From the NCBI GenBank assembly GCA_028687335.1, contig JAQUAI010000012.1:17371-81370 (forward strand): a stretch of 64,000 bases of DNA. Reading direction: 5' to 3'. Position numbers and translations under genes: made by a program. Numbering within the stretch: the first letter of the stretch is position 1; each line of letters starts with the position of its first letter. The DNA is from Gallionella sp. (lineage in GTDB: Bacteria > Pseudomonadota > Gammaproteobacteria > Burkholderiales > Gallionellaceae). The notes beneath the pieces are model-generated. The model ran no database searches and had not been told where the DNA came from. It worked only from the letters and a program-made list of their open reading frames with translations. Positions 7,926 through 16,611 of this stretch are shown piece by piece.

Positions 7926-9415
7926 GTTTTCGGTCTCCATGCTAGGCGCATGCTGAATGCGAGTGGTTTTCCGTCGCTTTTGCGGCGGTCGCCAATGATG
8001 CCAGTGGCACTGATATCCAGTGGCTTTTCGGTGATGGTGACGATATATCCGCGTGCAAGGAGATCGCGTTCGAGTTGTTCCAGCTCATCTAGGGCTGCGC
8101 GATATCGGGAGCTAAATCCGTTTAGTTGACCTTTGATGGTGAGGATTAGCGCGGGGAAGTCTCCGCGTGTATTTTCAGCGACAGGTTCGTTTGCGTCATA
8201 TTGCCAAGTGAGCGTGAGGATGCCGATGGGCGGGTGATCGTTCAGCACTTCAGACACGGGTTGCAGCAGGTGCTCGGGTATGTCGCTACGATCATCCAAA
8301 GTGCGCATGATGGAAACAGCCATTTTCATGTCGGTAGCCGGGGCATGGCTTGATGGCATAGTGGCCAACACTTGTTGTGTTTGGCCTTGCAGGGTTTTTG
8401 CTTGCATTCGGAGTGTGCTTGCTTGCCTCTTGTCCAGTTCGCCCATGGCAATATCGCTTGCGCCGCTAATCAGGCCAGCTACGAGGATGCCGATGCTGGT
8501 CCAGTTCATACCTCGGCGCAGTTTCCACAGATCGTAAAAGTGGGTGTGACTACTGTTGGCATAACTTGACTTGGGCGGAGTTGCTAGTAGTTGATGCATG
8601 AATAGCTGGCTGGCATCGGAGTCGGTGACTTCGCCGTTAAACTTGAGTTGTTTGGCTATATCTTCCAAATCGGCAAAGTCGTAGCGCATATCGGCACTGC
8701 GCGGCAGTTTTTGTTGTAACTCGACGAGATCGTTGACCGCGCCCATGATGCGTACATCCAGCGTTTGACCTGCGGGCAGTAGGCTTAAATTTTTGAGATA
8801 TTGGTAGGTTCGTCCCAATTCATCCAGCACTGCGTCTTGGAATGTGGTTTCTCCGCGTAGCGGGGTGAGGCGCGAGATGTTGAGTCGATGGTCGCGGAAG
8901 TAGGATTGGCGCAGTCCGGCATTGCGTTCCCACGAGATCAAGAGAAGGTGCTTAGAGATATGGTTTTTAACCAGCGGGGTGCTGACTTGAGGAACTGAGT
9001 AGATGCCGACCAGCGGTGTTTTGTAGGTCAGCATGATGTCCACCCATGACGTAATGGCGGACGGGTTGGTCAACGCCGAGAACAGCATTTCATCATCGCG
9101 TCTGCCGTTACTTTGGCGTTGCAGAAAAGTGGCTTGTTGAAATGGAGTGTCGCGATAGAACTGTTCAAATTTTCGTTTAAGCAGAGCGTTGCGGGTTCCA
9201 CCGATCAAGTGGGGAATGGTCTCCTGTCGAAAATCTTCTTCGATGACATCGACCAGTAGGTAAGTCGCACACTTTTTACCTTTGAGGAAGGCAGCAAAGT
9301 TGGCTTTGCCATCTGAAGAGTCGGGGAAGTCGCCTTCCGCAATAGCTTTGCCATTCTCTAGCCAACGCGCTTGGAGGTGGTTACTGCTCAAGAAAAGTAG
9401 TAGGGCATGCTTCAT
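7922..9415 (-). CDS. mshI: MshI-like protein, PilM/PilN-type fusion
   Basis: 497 residues. The first 290 or so resemble a degenerate actin-like PilM/GspL cytoplasmic domain. A single membrane helix follows at about 303-320, then a coiled stretch (325-350) and a periplasmic ferredoxin-like PilN domain to the end. MSHA systems use such a fused protein to link the assembly ATPase to the periplasmic complex. The start codon overlaps the MshG stop by one base (TGATG) and the stop overlaps MshJ (ATGA), a strongly coupled operon. No clear intact ATP-binding actin motif could be picked out by eye. Confidence 0.78.
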   Translation of the reverse strand: MKHALLLFLSSNHLQARWLENGKAIAEGDFPDSSDGKANFAAFLKGKKCATYLLVDVIEEDFRQETIPHLIGGTRNALLKRKFEQFYRDTPFQQATFLQRQSNGRRDDEMLFSALTNPSAITSWVDIMLTYKTPLVGIYSVPQVSTPLVKNHISKHLLLISWERNAGLRQSYFRDHRLNISRLTPLRGETTFQDAVLDELGRTYQYLKNLSLLPAGQTLDVRIMGAVNDLVELQQKLPRSADMRYDFADLEDIAKQLKFNGEVTDSDASQLFMHQLLATPPKSSYANSSHTHFYDLWKLRRGMNWTSIGILVAGLISGASDIAMGELDKRQASTLRMQAKTLQGQTQQVLATMPSSHAPATDMKMAVSIMRTLDDRSDIPEHLLQPVSEVLNDHPPIGILTLTWQYDANEPVAENTRGDFPALILTIKGQLNGFSSRYRAALDELEQLERDLLARGYIVTITEKPLDISATGIIGDRRKSDGKPLAFSMRLAWRPKT

Positions 9416-10617
9416 CAGAATTTCACCTTGCTGATGAGGTCGTAAATAGGCGACAGCACAGACAGCATGACCCAGCCCAGCAGGGCTCCGAGAACGATGG
9501 TCATAATCGGTTCAATCATCACTTGCACTTTTTTGATTGATTCTTTGACATCGCGGTCATAGAAGTAGCTGACATTGAGTAGTGCTTTGTCCAGTGATCC
9601 TGTCGCTTCGCCGACTTTGAGCATACGAATGACCAGAGGCGGAAACATGCCGGTATTCTGAAAGCTTTGTGTCAGGTTGCTTCCGGATTCAATTTCATGC
9701 GTGACATCTTCCAGACTTTTGGCGATTGCACGATTGTTTACTACATCGCGTGAGTTGGCGATGCATTCCAAAATGTTGACCCCAGCCCCGTACATCATGG
9801 CAAAGGTGTTGGCGAAGCGCGCCAGAATAATTTTGCGCAAAATCGGTCCGATTACCCACATGTCGAGTTTGAACTTGTCAAACCTGTATTCCATTTCAGG
9901 GCTCGATGAAACCAAAAAACGTCCCAGAAAAATCAGCGCAATCGGCACGGAGATGAGGATGTACCAGTAGTTGACAAAAATCGACGAGATCGCCAACAAG
10001 ATGCGCGTTTGCAGCGGCAACTCTTGTCCCATCCCTTTGATGAAACTGACCATTTGGGGTATCAGGTAAATCATCAGGAAAAATGTGATGGCGACCACGA
10101 TGGTGCCGACGAAGGCTGGGTACAGCATGATGGTTTTGGTATGCGAAGCCATCTCATCTTTCCATTTGAGTGATTCGGTGATGTGGGCAAATACTTCTGG
10201 CAGATGACCGCTCTCTTCGCCCGCGCAGGTCAGACTGATAAAGATATTGTCGAATGCATCAGGGTGCTCAGCCATTGCCTGTGAAAGTTTTTTGCCGCCT
10301 TCAATGGCTTCAACCAAGTTGGCGATGACTTCGCGAAAATGCTGGTCAGCCATGGTGTCGCGTAAATCCGCCAAACTTTCCAGTAGCGGAACACCTGCGC
10401 CAGTAAGTTGTTCAAGGTTAAAAAAGAAAGTGATTAAGTCGGGCCGCTTTACCCTGCGGTGCGAGCTCCAGCCTCTGCCGCTATCGGTTTTGGCATCGAT
10501 TAGATCGAGCCCGCTACGTTTTAGACGTTGTTCCAAATCTACTTCGTTGGCAGCATCCTGCAAGCCTTTTCGGGCTTTACCTTGTTCGTCGATAGCACGG
10601 TAAGCGTACAAAGCCAT
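9415..10617 (-). CDS. mshG: MshG/PilC-type platform protein (T2SSF family)
   Basis: 400 residues with two type II secretion F domains (about 63-185 and 265-388). Three membrane segments are seen near 163-190, 220-240 and 366-393. The N-terminal YAYRAIDEQGKARKG and the LTGAGVPLLESL and MYGAGVNILECI repeats are classic for PilC, GspF and MshG. In the family it sits in the inner membrane and is driven by the assembly ATPase to extrude pilin subunits. It starts two bases after the mshE stop. The length is normal. Confidence 0.95.
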   Translation of the reverse strand: MALYAYRAIDEQGKARKGLQDAANEVDLEQRLKRSGLDLIDAKTDSGRGWSSHRRVKRPDLITFFFNLEQLTGAGVPLLESLADLRDTMADQHFREVIANLVEAIEGGKKLSQAMAEHPDAFDNIFISLTCAGEESGHLPEVFAHITESLKWKDEMASHTKTIMLYPAFVGTIVVAITFFLMIYLIPQMVSFIKGMGQELPLQTRILLAISSIFVNYWYILISVPIALIFLGRFLVSSSPEMEYRFDKFKLDMWVIGPILRKIILARFANTFAMMYGAGVNILECIANSRDVVNNRAIAKSLEDVTHEIESGSNLTQSFQNTGMFPPLVIRMLKVGEATGSLDKALLNVSYFYDRDVKESIKKVQVMIEPIMTIVLGALLGWVMLSVLSPIYDLISKVKF

Positions 10618-10618
10618 T

Positions 10619-12322
10619 TCAGCCGTTCCTGTCGGTCAGATCGACCACGCGGCTGACTTCGGCAATTGAGGTGATGCCTTGCAAGACACGGCGAACCGCA
10701 TCCATTGCCAGCGGGCGGAAACCTTTGCTTAAGGCGAGTTCGCGTATCTCGCGGGTGCTTGCGCGACGCGAGATCAGGTCGTCAATGTCGTAATCCAGCT
10801 TGAGCAATTCCATCAGCGCAAGTCGGCCTTTGTAACCCTGATGGCCGCAGGATTCACAACCGGCGGCACGATATAGAGTGATCGGGTGTTCGGTTTCCAA
10901 GCCCAGCAGGTGGCGCTCGGAGAGATCAGGCTGATAAGGGTATTTGCATTCGTTGCAAAGTAGGCGCACCAAACGTTGCGCTACGATGCCGATGATGTTG
11001 CCGGCCATGATGTCGGGCAGGATGCCGATATCGAGCAGGCGTGGAATGGCACCGATAGCGGAGTTGGTGTGGAGCGTCGAATACACCTGATGGCCTGTCA
11101 TGGCGGCGCGAAATGCCATCTCTGCGGTCGGGTGATCGCGAATTTCGCCGACCAGAATAATGTCGGGATCTTGTCGCATCATGGAGCGAATGCCGTTGGC
11201 AAAATCGAGCTTGGCAGCTTCATTTATCGAAGTCTGGCGGATCATCGACAATGGGTATTCGACGGGATCTTCCAAGGTCATGATGTTGACCGACTCGGTG
11301 TTGACGTGATTTAGCACCGAGTAGAGCGTTGTGGTCTTACCGCTGCCGGTAGGGCCGGTAACCAGCACAATCCCCTCTGGTTTGGCGATAATGCTTTTAA
11401 GCAACATCAGCGTGCTTTCTTCCAGACCGATTTGTTCCAGCGGCACAATGCCTTTCTGGCGGTCGAGAATACGCAGCACCATATTCTCGCCGTGCGTGGT
11501 TGGGTGTGAAGCGACACGAAAGTCGATGGGGCGGCCGGACAGTCGTAGCGAGACGCGACCATCTTGCGGAGCCCGAGTCTCGGCGATATTCATGTTGCTC
11601 ATCACTTTGAGACGTACCACCATCGCGGGCCAGAAGCTTTTGTGCAAGCTGCGAACTTGGCGTAATACGCCGTCGATGCGGTAGCGAATACGCAGAAAAC
11701 TGCTTTCCGGTTCGAAGTGAATATCGGATGTGCCGCGTTGTACGGCTTCGGTCAGTAGCGCATCAATCAAACGCACAACTGGTTGGCTGAATTCGTTTAC
11801 TCCGCTTTGCAGCGTTTGATATTCCATCTCGCCAGGCTCGATTTCGTGCAGGATGCCGTCGATGGAAAGTTCAAAGCCATAGTACTGGTCGATTGCGCGC
11901 GTGATGTCGGATTCGTTTGCCAATTTCATATACAGACGGAACTCGTCTTTGAGCAGGGCGCGTACTTGATCCAGTGCGATGATGTTGTCGGGGTCGGCTA
12001 CAGCCAGCGTCAGCATCTGCTTTTGCATATCAATCGAGATAGGGAGCAACTGATGTCGCCGCGCGACATCTTTCGGAATTAGCTTGAGCGCGAGAGGGTC
12101 GACGATGGTACTGGAAAGATCTACGGCTTCCTGCCCCAAGTTTTCCGAGAGGACATCGCGTATGGTGGCCTCGGAGAGGAAGCCGAGGCGGACCAACAAA
12201 CGTCCCAACGGTTGGTGTGTTTTGTTCTGTTCCTGTTGGGCGATGCGCAACTGATCGTCGCTGATGACACCTTTGTCAACCAGCAGTCGCCCGAGCGGTT
12301 GTTGCATCTGACGGTTCATCAT
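10619..12322 (-). CDS. mshE: MshE/GspE/PilB-type assembly ATPase
   Basis: 567 residues. Two tandem MshEN-type motifs occupy about 9-32 and 38-61, followed by the GspE hexameric ATPase core. The core has Walker A GPTGSGKT (323-330), Asp box TLEDPVEY, Walker B DIILVGEIRD (387-396), His box, and a tetracysteine zinc site (Cys456, 459, 489, 492). It powers pilus extension or secretion. In c-di-GMP-binding MshEN motifs each half normally begins Arg-Leu-Gly; here both begin Pro-Leu-Gly, so nucleotide binding is uncertain. It overlaps the MshN-like gene by 4 bases. The first two codons are both ATG, so the start could be either. No PilT retraction ATPase is nearby. Confidence 0.96.
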   Translation of the reverse strand: MMNRQMQQPLGRLLVDKGVISDDQLRIAQQEQNKTHQPLGRLLVRLGFLSEATIRDVLSENLGQEAVDLSSTIVDPLALKLIPKDVARRHQLLPISIDMQKQMLTLAVADPDNIIALDQVRALLKDEFRLYMKLANESDITRAIDQYYGFELSIDGILHEIEPGEMEYQTLQSGVNEFSQPVVRLIDALLTEAVQRGTSDIHFEPESSFLRIRYRIDGVLRQVRSLHKSFWPAMVVRLKVMSNMNIAETRAPQDGRVSLRLSGRPIDFRVASHPTTHGENMVLRILDRQKGIVPLEQIGLEESTLMLLKSIIAKPEGIVLVTGPTGSGKTTTLYSVLNHVNTESVNIMTLEDPVEYPLSMIRQTSINEAAKLDFANGIRSMMRQDPDIILVGEIRDHPTAEMAFRAAMTGHQVYSTLHTNSAIGAIPRLLDIGILPDIMAGNIIGIVAQRLVRLLCNECKYPYQPDLSERHLLGLETEHPITLYRAAGCESCGHQGYKGRLALMELLKLDYDIDDLISRRASTREIRELALSKGFRPLAMDAVRRVLQGITSIAEVSRVVDLTDRNG

Positions 12323-13380
12323 GGCATCGGTTCCAGCTCGGCGATACGCTGGGCGATCTGCCTGTGGTTGAAGCCTGTGCCGTGCGATGGATCAAGTTGT
12401 ATTGCGCGTCGGTAATATTGTGCGGCTAACTTTGTCTGCCCTAGGTGATCGAGGCTGACAGCGAGGTTAAAAGAAAATTCGGCGTTATTTGGATCCAAAC
12501 TGGCGGCGGTGAAGTAGGACTGTTGGGCTTCGCTCCAGTGAGATTGAGATGCGTATACATTACCCAGCGCAAAATTTAGTGCCGGTGAGTTACCTTGCTC
12601 GCGTAACAGGCTCTTTAGTCGACTCTCCGAGTTACCTTCGGTGCTGATGGCTGCCATACCAGAATTTGCAATTGCATTACGCGGATCGAGTTGCAGTACG
12701 CGCATGTAATATTGTGCGGCACTATTGTTGTCGCCGTGTTGCTGGGCAATTGCGGCAAGTCCGAGCAAGACATCTGGGTTGCGGCTGTCTTTCTGATAAA
12801 GCACGCGATAGAGCTGTTCCGCCTGAGTTAGCTTGCCAGCACGGTAAGCGTCGTAAGCCTCTTGCAAAGCTGGGTCAACCCGATTTTCGGGATCTTGCAT
12901 TAAGTGTACGGTGTTGGCACTACGCGCGGGAGCGCGCGGTTTAGAGGGAGTCGCCATCAATTTTTCGGTAGCGACGGGTTGCTGTGAATTTTGGGCGACA
13001 GGAATTTCAACAATGGCAGGTGCTGTGCTAGCGACTTCAATGTTCTCGGCAAGCAATGGAGCCGAGGCGCTTTCCAGCGGGACATTCTCGGTCAGGTTTT
13101 CCGGTGGTGCGGGCGGCGGTGTCATTACTTGCAGTCCGCCGCGCGGCATAGTCGCCTCCATATAGCTGAGATAAGCCAATCCTCCGCCAATCAAGACTGC
13201 CGTGAAGGTGAGGCCGAACAGTAGGTTGCGCGTGTTTTTTTTGTTTCCTGTAGGAGTGGATTTAGCCGCGAATAGGTTTTTGCTGACGTTGCGTGAATCA
13301 TCTGTACCGGACATCGCGTTACCCTGTTTTGAGAGGGCTGATTTCTGCGATTTTTTGCGGGCATCCAGCAGCAGGCTCAT
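12319..13380 (-). CDS. mshN: MshN-like TPR protein
   Basis: 353 residues: a basic cytoplasmic segment, one membrane helix (about 53-72), a Pro/Ala/Glu-rich linker (about 80-160) and then at least four tetratricopeptide repeats (about 170-345). The repeats carry phrases such as YYMRVLQLDPRNA and YYRRAIQLDPSHG. The layout and place between secretin and ATPase genes match MshN, a periplasmic scaffold of MSHA assembly. Its end overlaps mshE by ATGA and its start lies 9 bases after the secretin stop. Confidence 0.82.
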   Translation of the reverse strand: MSLLLDARKKSQKSALSKQGNAMSGTDDSRNVSKNLFAAKSTPTGNKKNTRNLLFGLTFTAVLIGGGLAYLSYMEATMPRGGLQVMTPPPAPPENLTENVPLESASAPLLAENIEVASTAPAIVEIPVAQNSQQPVATEKLMATPSKPRAPARSANTVHLMQDPENRVDPALQEAYDAYRAGKLTQAEQLYRVLYQKDSRNPDVLLGLAAIAQQHGDNNSAAQYYMRVLQLDPRNAIANSGMAAISTEGNSESRLKSLLREQGNSPALNFALGNVYASQSHWSEAQQSYFTAASLDPNNAEFSFNLAVSLDHLGQTKLAAQYYRRAIQLDPSHGTGFNHRQIAQRIAELEPMP

Positions 13381-13389
13381 TACGATTCC

Positions 13390-15093
13390 TTAGTGTGCGT
13401 CAGCGGGTTGCTTGAAGAAATACGGATTAGGTAAGTCGTCGCGAAATTCACTAAAATCACCATCGATGCTCGCATTTTTAATGACCACTGGACGCAGAAA
13501 AATTACCAGTTCGGTTTTTGTTGTGGTGTTGTTACGCTGTTTGAATAACTCACCTGCCAGCGGAATTTTCGATAGTCCAGGCACTTCATCGGTGAGGTTA
13601 TTCATCTCGTCTTGCATGAGGCCGCCCATCACGGCAATTTGGTTGTCATCTATCTTGAGGATAGATTCCATTTCCCGTGTTTGAGTTTGGGGAATTTTGC
13701 TGACGACACCTGCTCTGGCTAGATCGGGGTTGGGGTCGTTGACGAAGCTGACCACGCGCGAGATGGAGGGTTTTAGATTGAGGAGTACCACGTTGCTGTC
13801 GCTGATTTGCGGTGTGACGCTCATGGTGAAACCGACCGGAATGGTTTTTGGTTCGGTGCTGTAGGTTGTCATGGAGCCAGTTTGATTAGTGACGGTGTTG
13901 GTTCCTACTGTGAAATAAACTAAGTTGTCGACTACCTTGATAAGTGCAGTTTGGTTGTTAAGCACGCTGAGTTTTGGACTGGAAAGCACTTTAACGTTGC
14001 CGAATGACTCCAGTAGTGTCACTTGGTTGGCGATGCTGGCTGGATTAGGGTTGGTGATGACTCCAAAAATGCTACCAGCCACCCCAGTGGGCAACCCTGC
14101 GCTGCTTTGCGCCAGCTTGAACTGTTTACCCTCAGCCTTGACCAAGGCTGACCAGTTAATACCTTGCTGGTAGTTGTCGCTCAGTTTGACCTCAACAATG
14201 GTGGCCTCAATCATGACTTGGCGGCGCGCACTGTTCATAATTTGGTCGACAAATTCGCGGATCTTTTCGTGTTGTCGGGCGGTTGCACGCACGGTCAGAA
14301 GGCCATTTTCAGGGTTCGCAATAACCGAGGCGGCTTCGCGGAATGTGCTGTTACGCCCGGTCGCTTGCGGGATACCAGCAAGTGTTGTCGCATTAGCGTT
14401 GTGTTCTGATGATGGGGCGCTATTAGCGGCAGTCGCTTGCAGTGCATCGTTGCCGTTAGGCATGATTTTGTCGGTTTCGCGCAGAATGTCTTTGACGTTC
14501 TGTACCAAGGTTTCCCAGAAGCGGTTTTTGGAGGTGTTCTTTATGCTGATGAGTGAGTTATTGGTAGTGCTCGATGCAACTGCGGTGGCTCCGGTTGATG
14601 CAACTTGGGCGCTGGTGACAATGCTACTTTCTGCATCGCGCGACATATTCACATAGTCGATTTTGTAGTTGTGTAAAAACGGCGAATCGGGCATGACGGT
14701 CAGCGTGCCATTTTCCAACTCATAGCGCATATCGACTTGTTTCGCGATGCGTGTCAGGATTTGCGGAAGAGTCTGGTTTAGCGCGTTTAACGTGACTATG
14801 CCCTGTATGCCGGGGTGGATATCCAGATTGACTTTTGCATCGCGCGCTAGAGCGAATAATATTTCTTGGGCCGGGACATTGGTAACAACCACGCTGTATG
14901 TTTCTGCTTTGCGCGCGGGGGTGGGCGGGGGTAAAGCAATATTGCGTTTGATTGTTTCGGGAATAGTACTGGCGACTGACACGGATGCAGTATCCGATTG
15001 CATGATATGTTTATTCGAAGGAGTTATCGGCTTGTTGGCGCAGCCAGCAAGCAATGCAACGATAGCCAAGGAGGTGAACTGTAACGTGCGCAT
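13390..15093 (-). CDS. mshL: MshL/PilQ-type outer-membrane secretin (lipoprotein)
   Basis: 567 residues with a lipoprotein signal ending LLAGC (Cys18). N-terminal secretin/STN domains (about 70-150) and an N-domain rich in Ser/Ala/Thr follow. The C-terminal secretin domain (about 290-550) includes QVMIEATIVEVKLSDNYQQG, VPVGF-like IPVGFTMSVTPQI and the GGLMQDE...VPGLSKIPLAGELF signature. It would form the outer-membrane pore for the fibre. Being a lipoprotein, it may need no separate pilotin, though that is inference. It is followed after 9 bases by the TPR gene and preceded by the ATPase gene after 45 bases. Confidence 0.95.
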   Translation of the reverse strand: MRTLQFTSLAIVALLAGCANKPITPSNKHIMQSDTASVSVASTIPETIKRNIALPPPTPARKAETYSVVVTNVPAQEILFALARDAKVNLDIHPGIQGIVTLNALNQTLPQILTRIAKQVDMRYELENGTLTVMPDSPFLHNYKIDYVNMSRDAESSIVTSAQVASTGATAVASSTTNNSLISIKNTSKNRFWETLVQNVKDILRETDKIMPNGNDALQATAANSAPSSEHNANATTLAGIPQATGRNSTFREAASVIANPENGLLTVRATARQHEKIREFVDQIMNSARRQVMIEATIVEVKLSDNYQQGINWSALVKAEGKQFKLAQSSAGLPTGVAGSIFGVITNPNPASIANQVTLLESFGNVKVLSSPKLSVLNNQTALIKVVDNLVYFTVGTNTVTNQTGSMTTYSTEPKTIPVGFTMSVTPQISDSNVVLLNLKPSISRVVSFVNDPNPDLARAGVVSKIPQTQTREMESILKIDDNQIAVMGGLMQDEMNNLTDEVPGLSKIPLAGELFKQRNNTTTKTELVIFLRPVVIKNASIDGDFSEFRDDLPNPYFFKQPADAH

Positions 15094-15138
15094 AAGTGTA
15101 GTTCCTCCCAGTCAGTATTGATTTTTTCTGATCAATTA

Positions 15139-16608
15139 TCAGTTTTGGTTTGGCGGCTCAATCGAGTCAATGCGAGTTGGGGCGATTTGTATTAACGAGA
15201 TTGCAAACGATTCCTGATACCTTGCCGGTAATGTGGTAATGCCTTGGCGTGCCGCTTCGATGGATGGGTAGGCACCGTATGCGACACGCAGGCTGTGCCT
15301 TTTATCGGCTTCGGACGGTATTAAGTAAATCTCAGATAGTTTGCCGAGTTTTTCCGCGCGCTTTAAAAACCCCTCGATTTTTTCTGCTCGCGTTTCTTCG
15401 CTGGAAAAAAGTTGAATGCTGGAGATGATTTTTTTCTGGGCAAGAAGTTGTTTACTTGCCGCTAGCCGCTGTTCGAATAGGCTGAGGGGGAGTTCTTGTG
15501 TCGCCGACGACAGGGCGGGTGGAGCAGGTATCGATCTCGTTAGCGGAATGGTTGTAATGAAGGAAGCGTTCTCTGTTCGTTCGATAGCGGCGATGGGTGT
15601 CGATGCGAACAAATCTTCCACCTGCGGTGCGGTTTGCGCTTGAGGTATAGCAACGGGGGTAGGCTGGGCGGCAGCACTTGCCGATGAGTCAAGCCAAGTT
15701 TGTGTCGTGCGTCCAAGCATCCACCAAGCGCATGTGGTCACGAGCGTAAGTAGTAATACCGCAGCAACGATTCTCAGTTTTTTGTCTTTTTTAGGCGGTT
15801 TTGTTTTTAGGTCACTGTCGGCGATGGCGGCTTGTACATGTCGCGCATCGATATTGTGAGTGCCTTCAATAAAGGCCGATAGCAAAGCCTTGTCGGCCAG
15901 CACATTGGCACGTCGCATCAGGCCGCCGGAGGTATTGGCAATGAGATTGAGTGCTTTGTCGGAAAAAATATTTGGCCCGTGGTACCCCGCTGTGCGTAGA
16001 CGAAACATCAGGTAGCTTTCCACTACCTCACCAGACAATGGCTGTATATTAAAGTGGTGCAGTATGCGATCCTTTAGTTGGCGCATATTGGGCTGTTCCA
16101 GTTTGTCGTTCAACTCGGGTTGGCCGAAAAGTATGATCTGGATCAGCTTAAAGCTGCCGACTTGCAGGTTATAGAGCAGACGCAGCTCCTCGAGTGTGTC
16201 TATCGGCATTGCATGAGCCTCGTCCACCAGTACGACCACACGTTTGCCTTGGCGTGCTGTATCCAGAAGTTTTTTCTGAATGTTTTGCATGATAATGCCG
16301 ACGCGTTCTTTCTCCATGCGCAATCCTAGTCCGTCGGCAATGGCATACAACATTTCTTCGCGCGACACGCTGGGGTTGGATAGATAGATGGTTTCGATGT
16401 GCGTGGGTAAACGCTCCAATAGCATGCGACACAACATGGTCTTACCGCTGCCGACTTCACCGCTGACCTTGATGATGCCTTCTGCTTCGGAAACGGAATA
16501 GACCAACGCATCCAGTATTTCGCCCCGGTCGGCACCGGAGAAAAAAAACTCAGTGATCGGGGTAATGCGGAATGGAGCTTCTTTGAGTCCGAAAAATTCA
16601 AGGTACAT
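15139..16608 (-). CDS. mshM: MshM/ExeA-like AAA ATPase with periplasmic SPOR-like tail
   Basis: 489 residues. The N-terminal AAA domain begins MYLEFFGLKEAPFRITP and has Walker A GEVGSGKT (50-57) and Walker B VVVLVDEAH (124-132), typical of ExeA/MshM ATPases. A membrane helix lies at about 279-299. A Pro/Ala/Thr-rich periplasmic linker leads to a C-terminal domain (about 400-480) with SPOR-like phrases such as RVAYGAYPSIEAARQG. ExeA-type proteins help carry secretins through peptidoglycan, and a SPOR-like domain would fit peptidoglycan binding. It starts 3 bases after the response regulator stop. Confidence 0.88.
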   Translation of the reverse strand: MYLEFFGLKEAPFRITPITEFFFSGADRGEILDALVYSVSEAEGIIKVSGEVGSGKTMLCRMLLERLPTHIETIYLSNPSVSREEMLYAIADGLGLRMEKERVGIIMQNIQKKLLDTARQGKRVVVLVDEAHAMPIDTLEELRLLYNLQVGSFKLIQIILFGQPELNDKLEQPNMRQLKDRILHHFNIQPLSGEVVESYLMFRLRTAGYHGPNIFSDKALNLIANTSGGLMRRANVLADKALLSAFIEGTHNIDARHVQAAIADSDLKTKPPKKDKKLRIVAAVLLLTLVTTCAWWMLGRTTQTWLDSSASAAAQPTPVAIPQAQTAPQVEDLFASTPIAAIERTENASFITTIPLTRSIPAPPALSSATQELPLSLFEQRLAASKQLLAQKKIISSIQLFSSEETRAEKIEGFLKRAEKLGKLSEIYLIPSEADKRHSLRVAYGAYPSIEAARQGITTLPARYQESFAISLIQIAPTRIDSIEPPNQN

Positions 16609-16611
16609 GCT

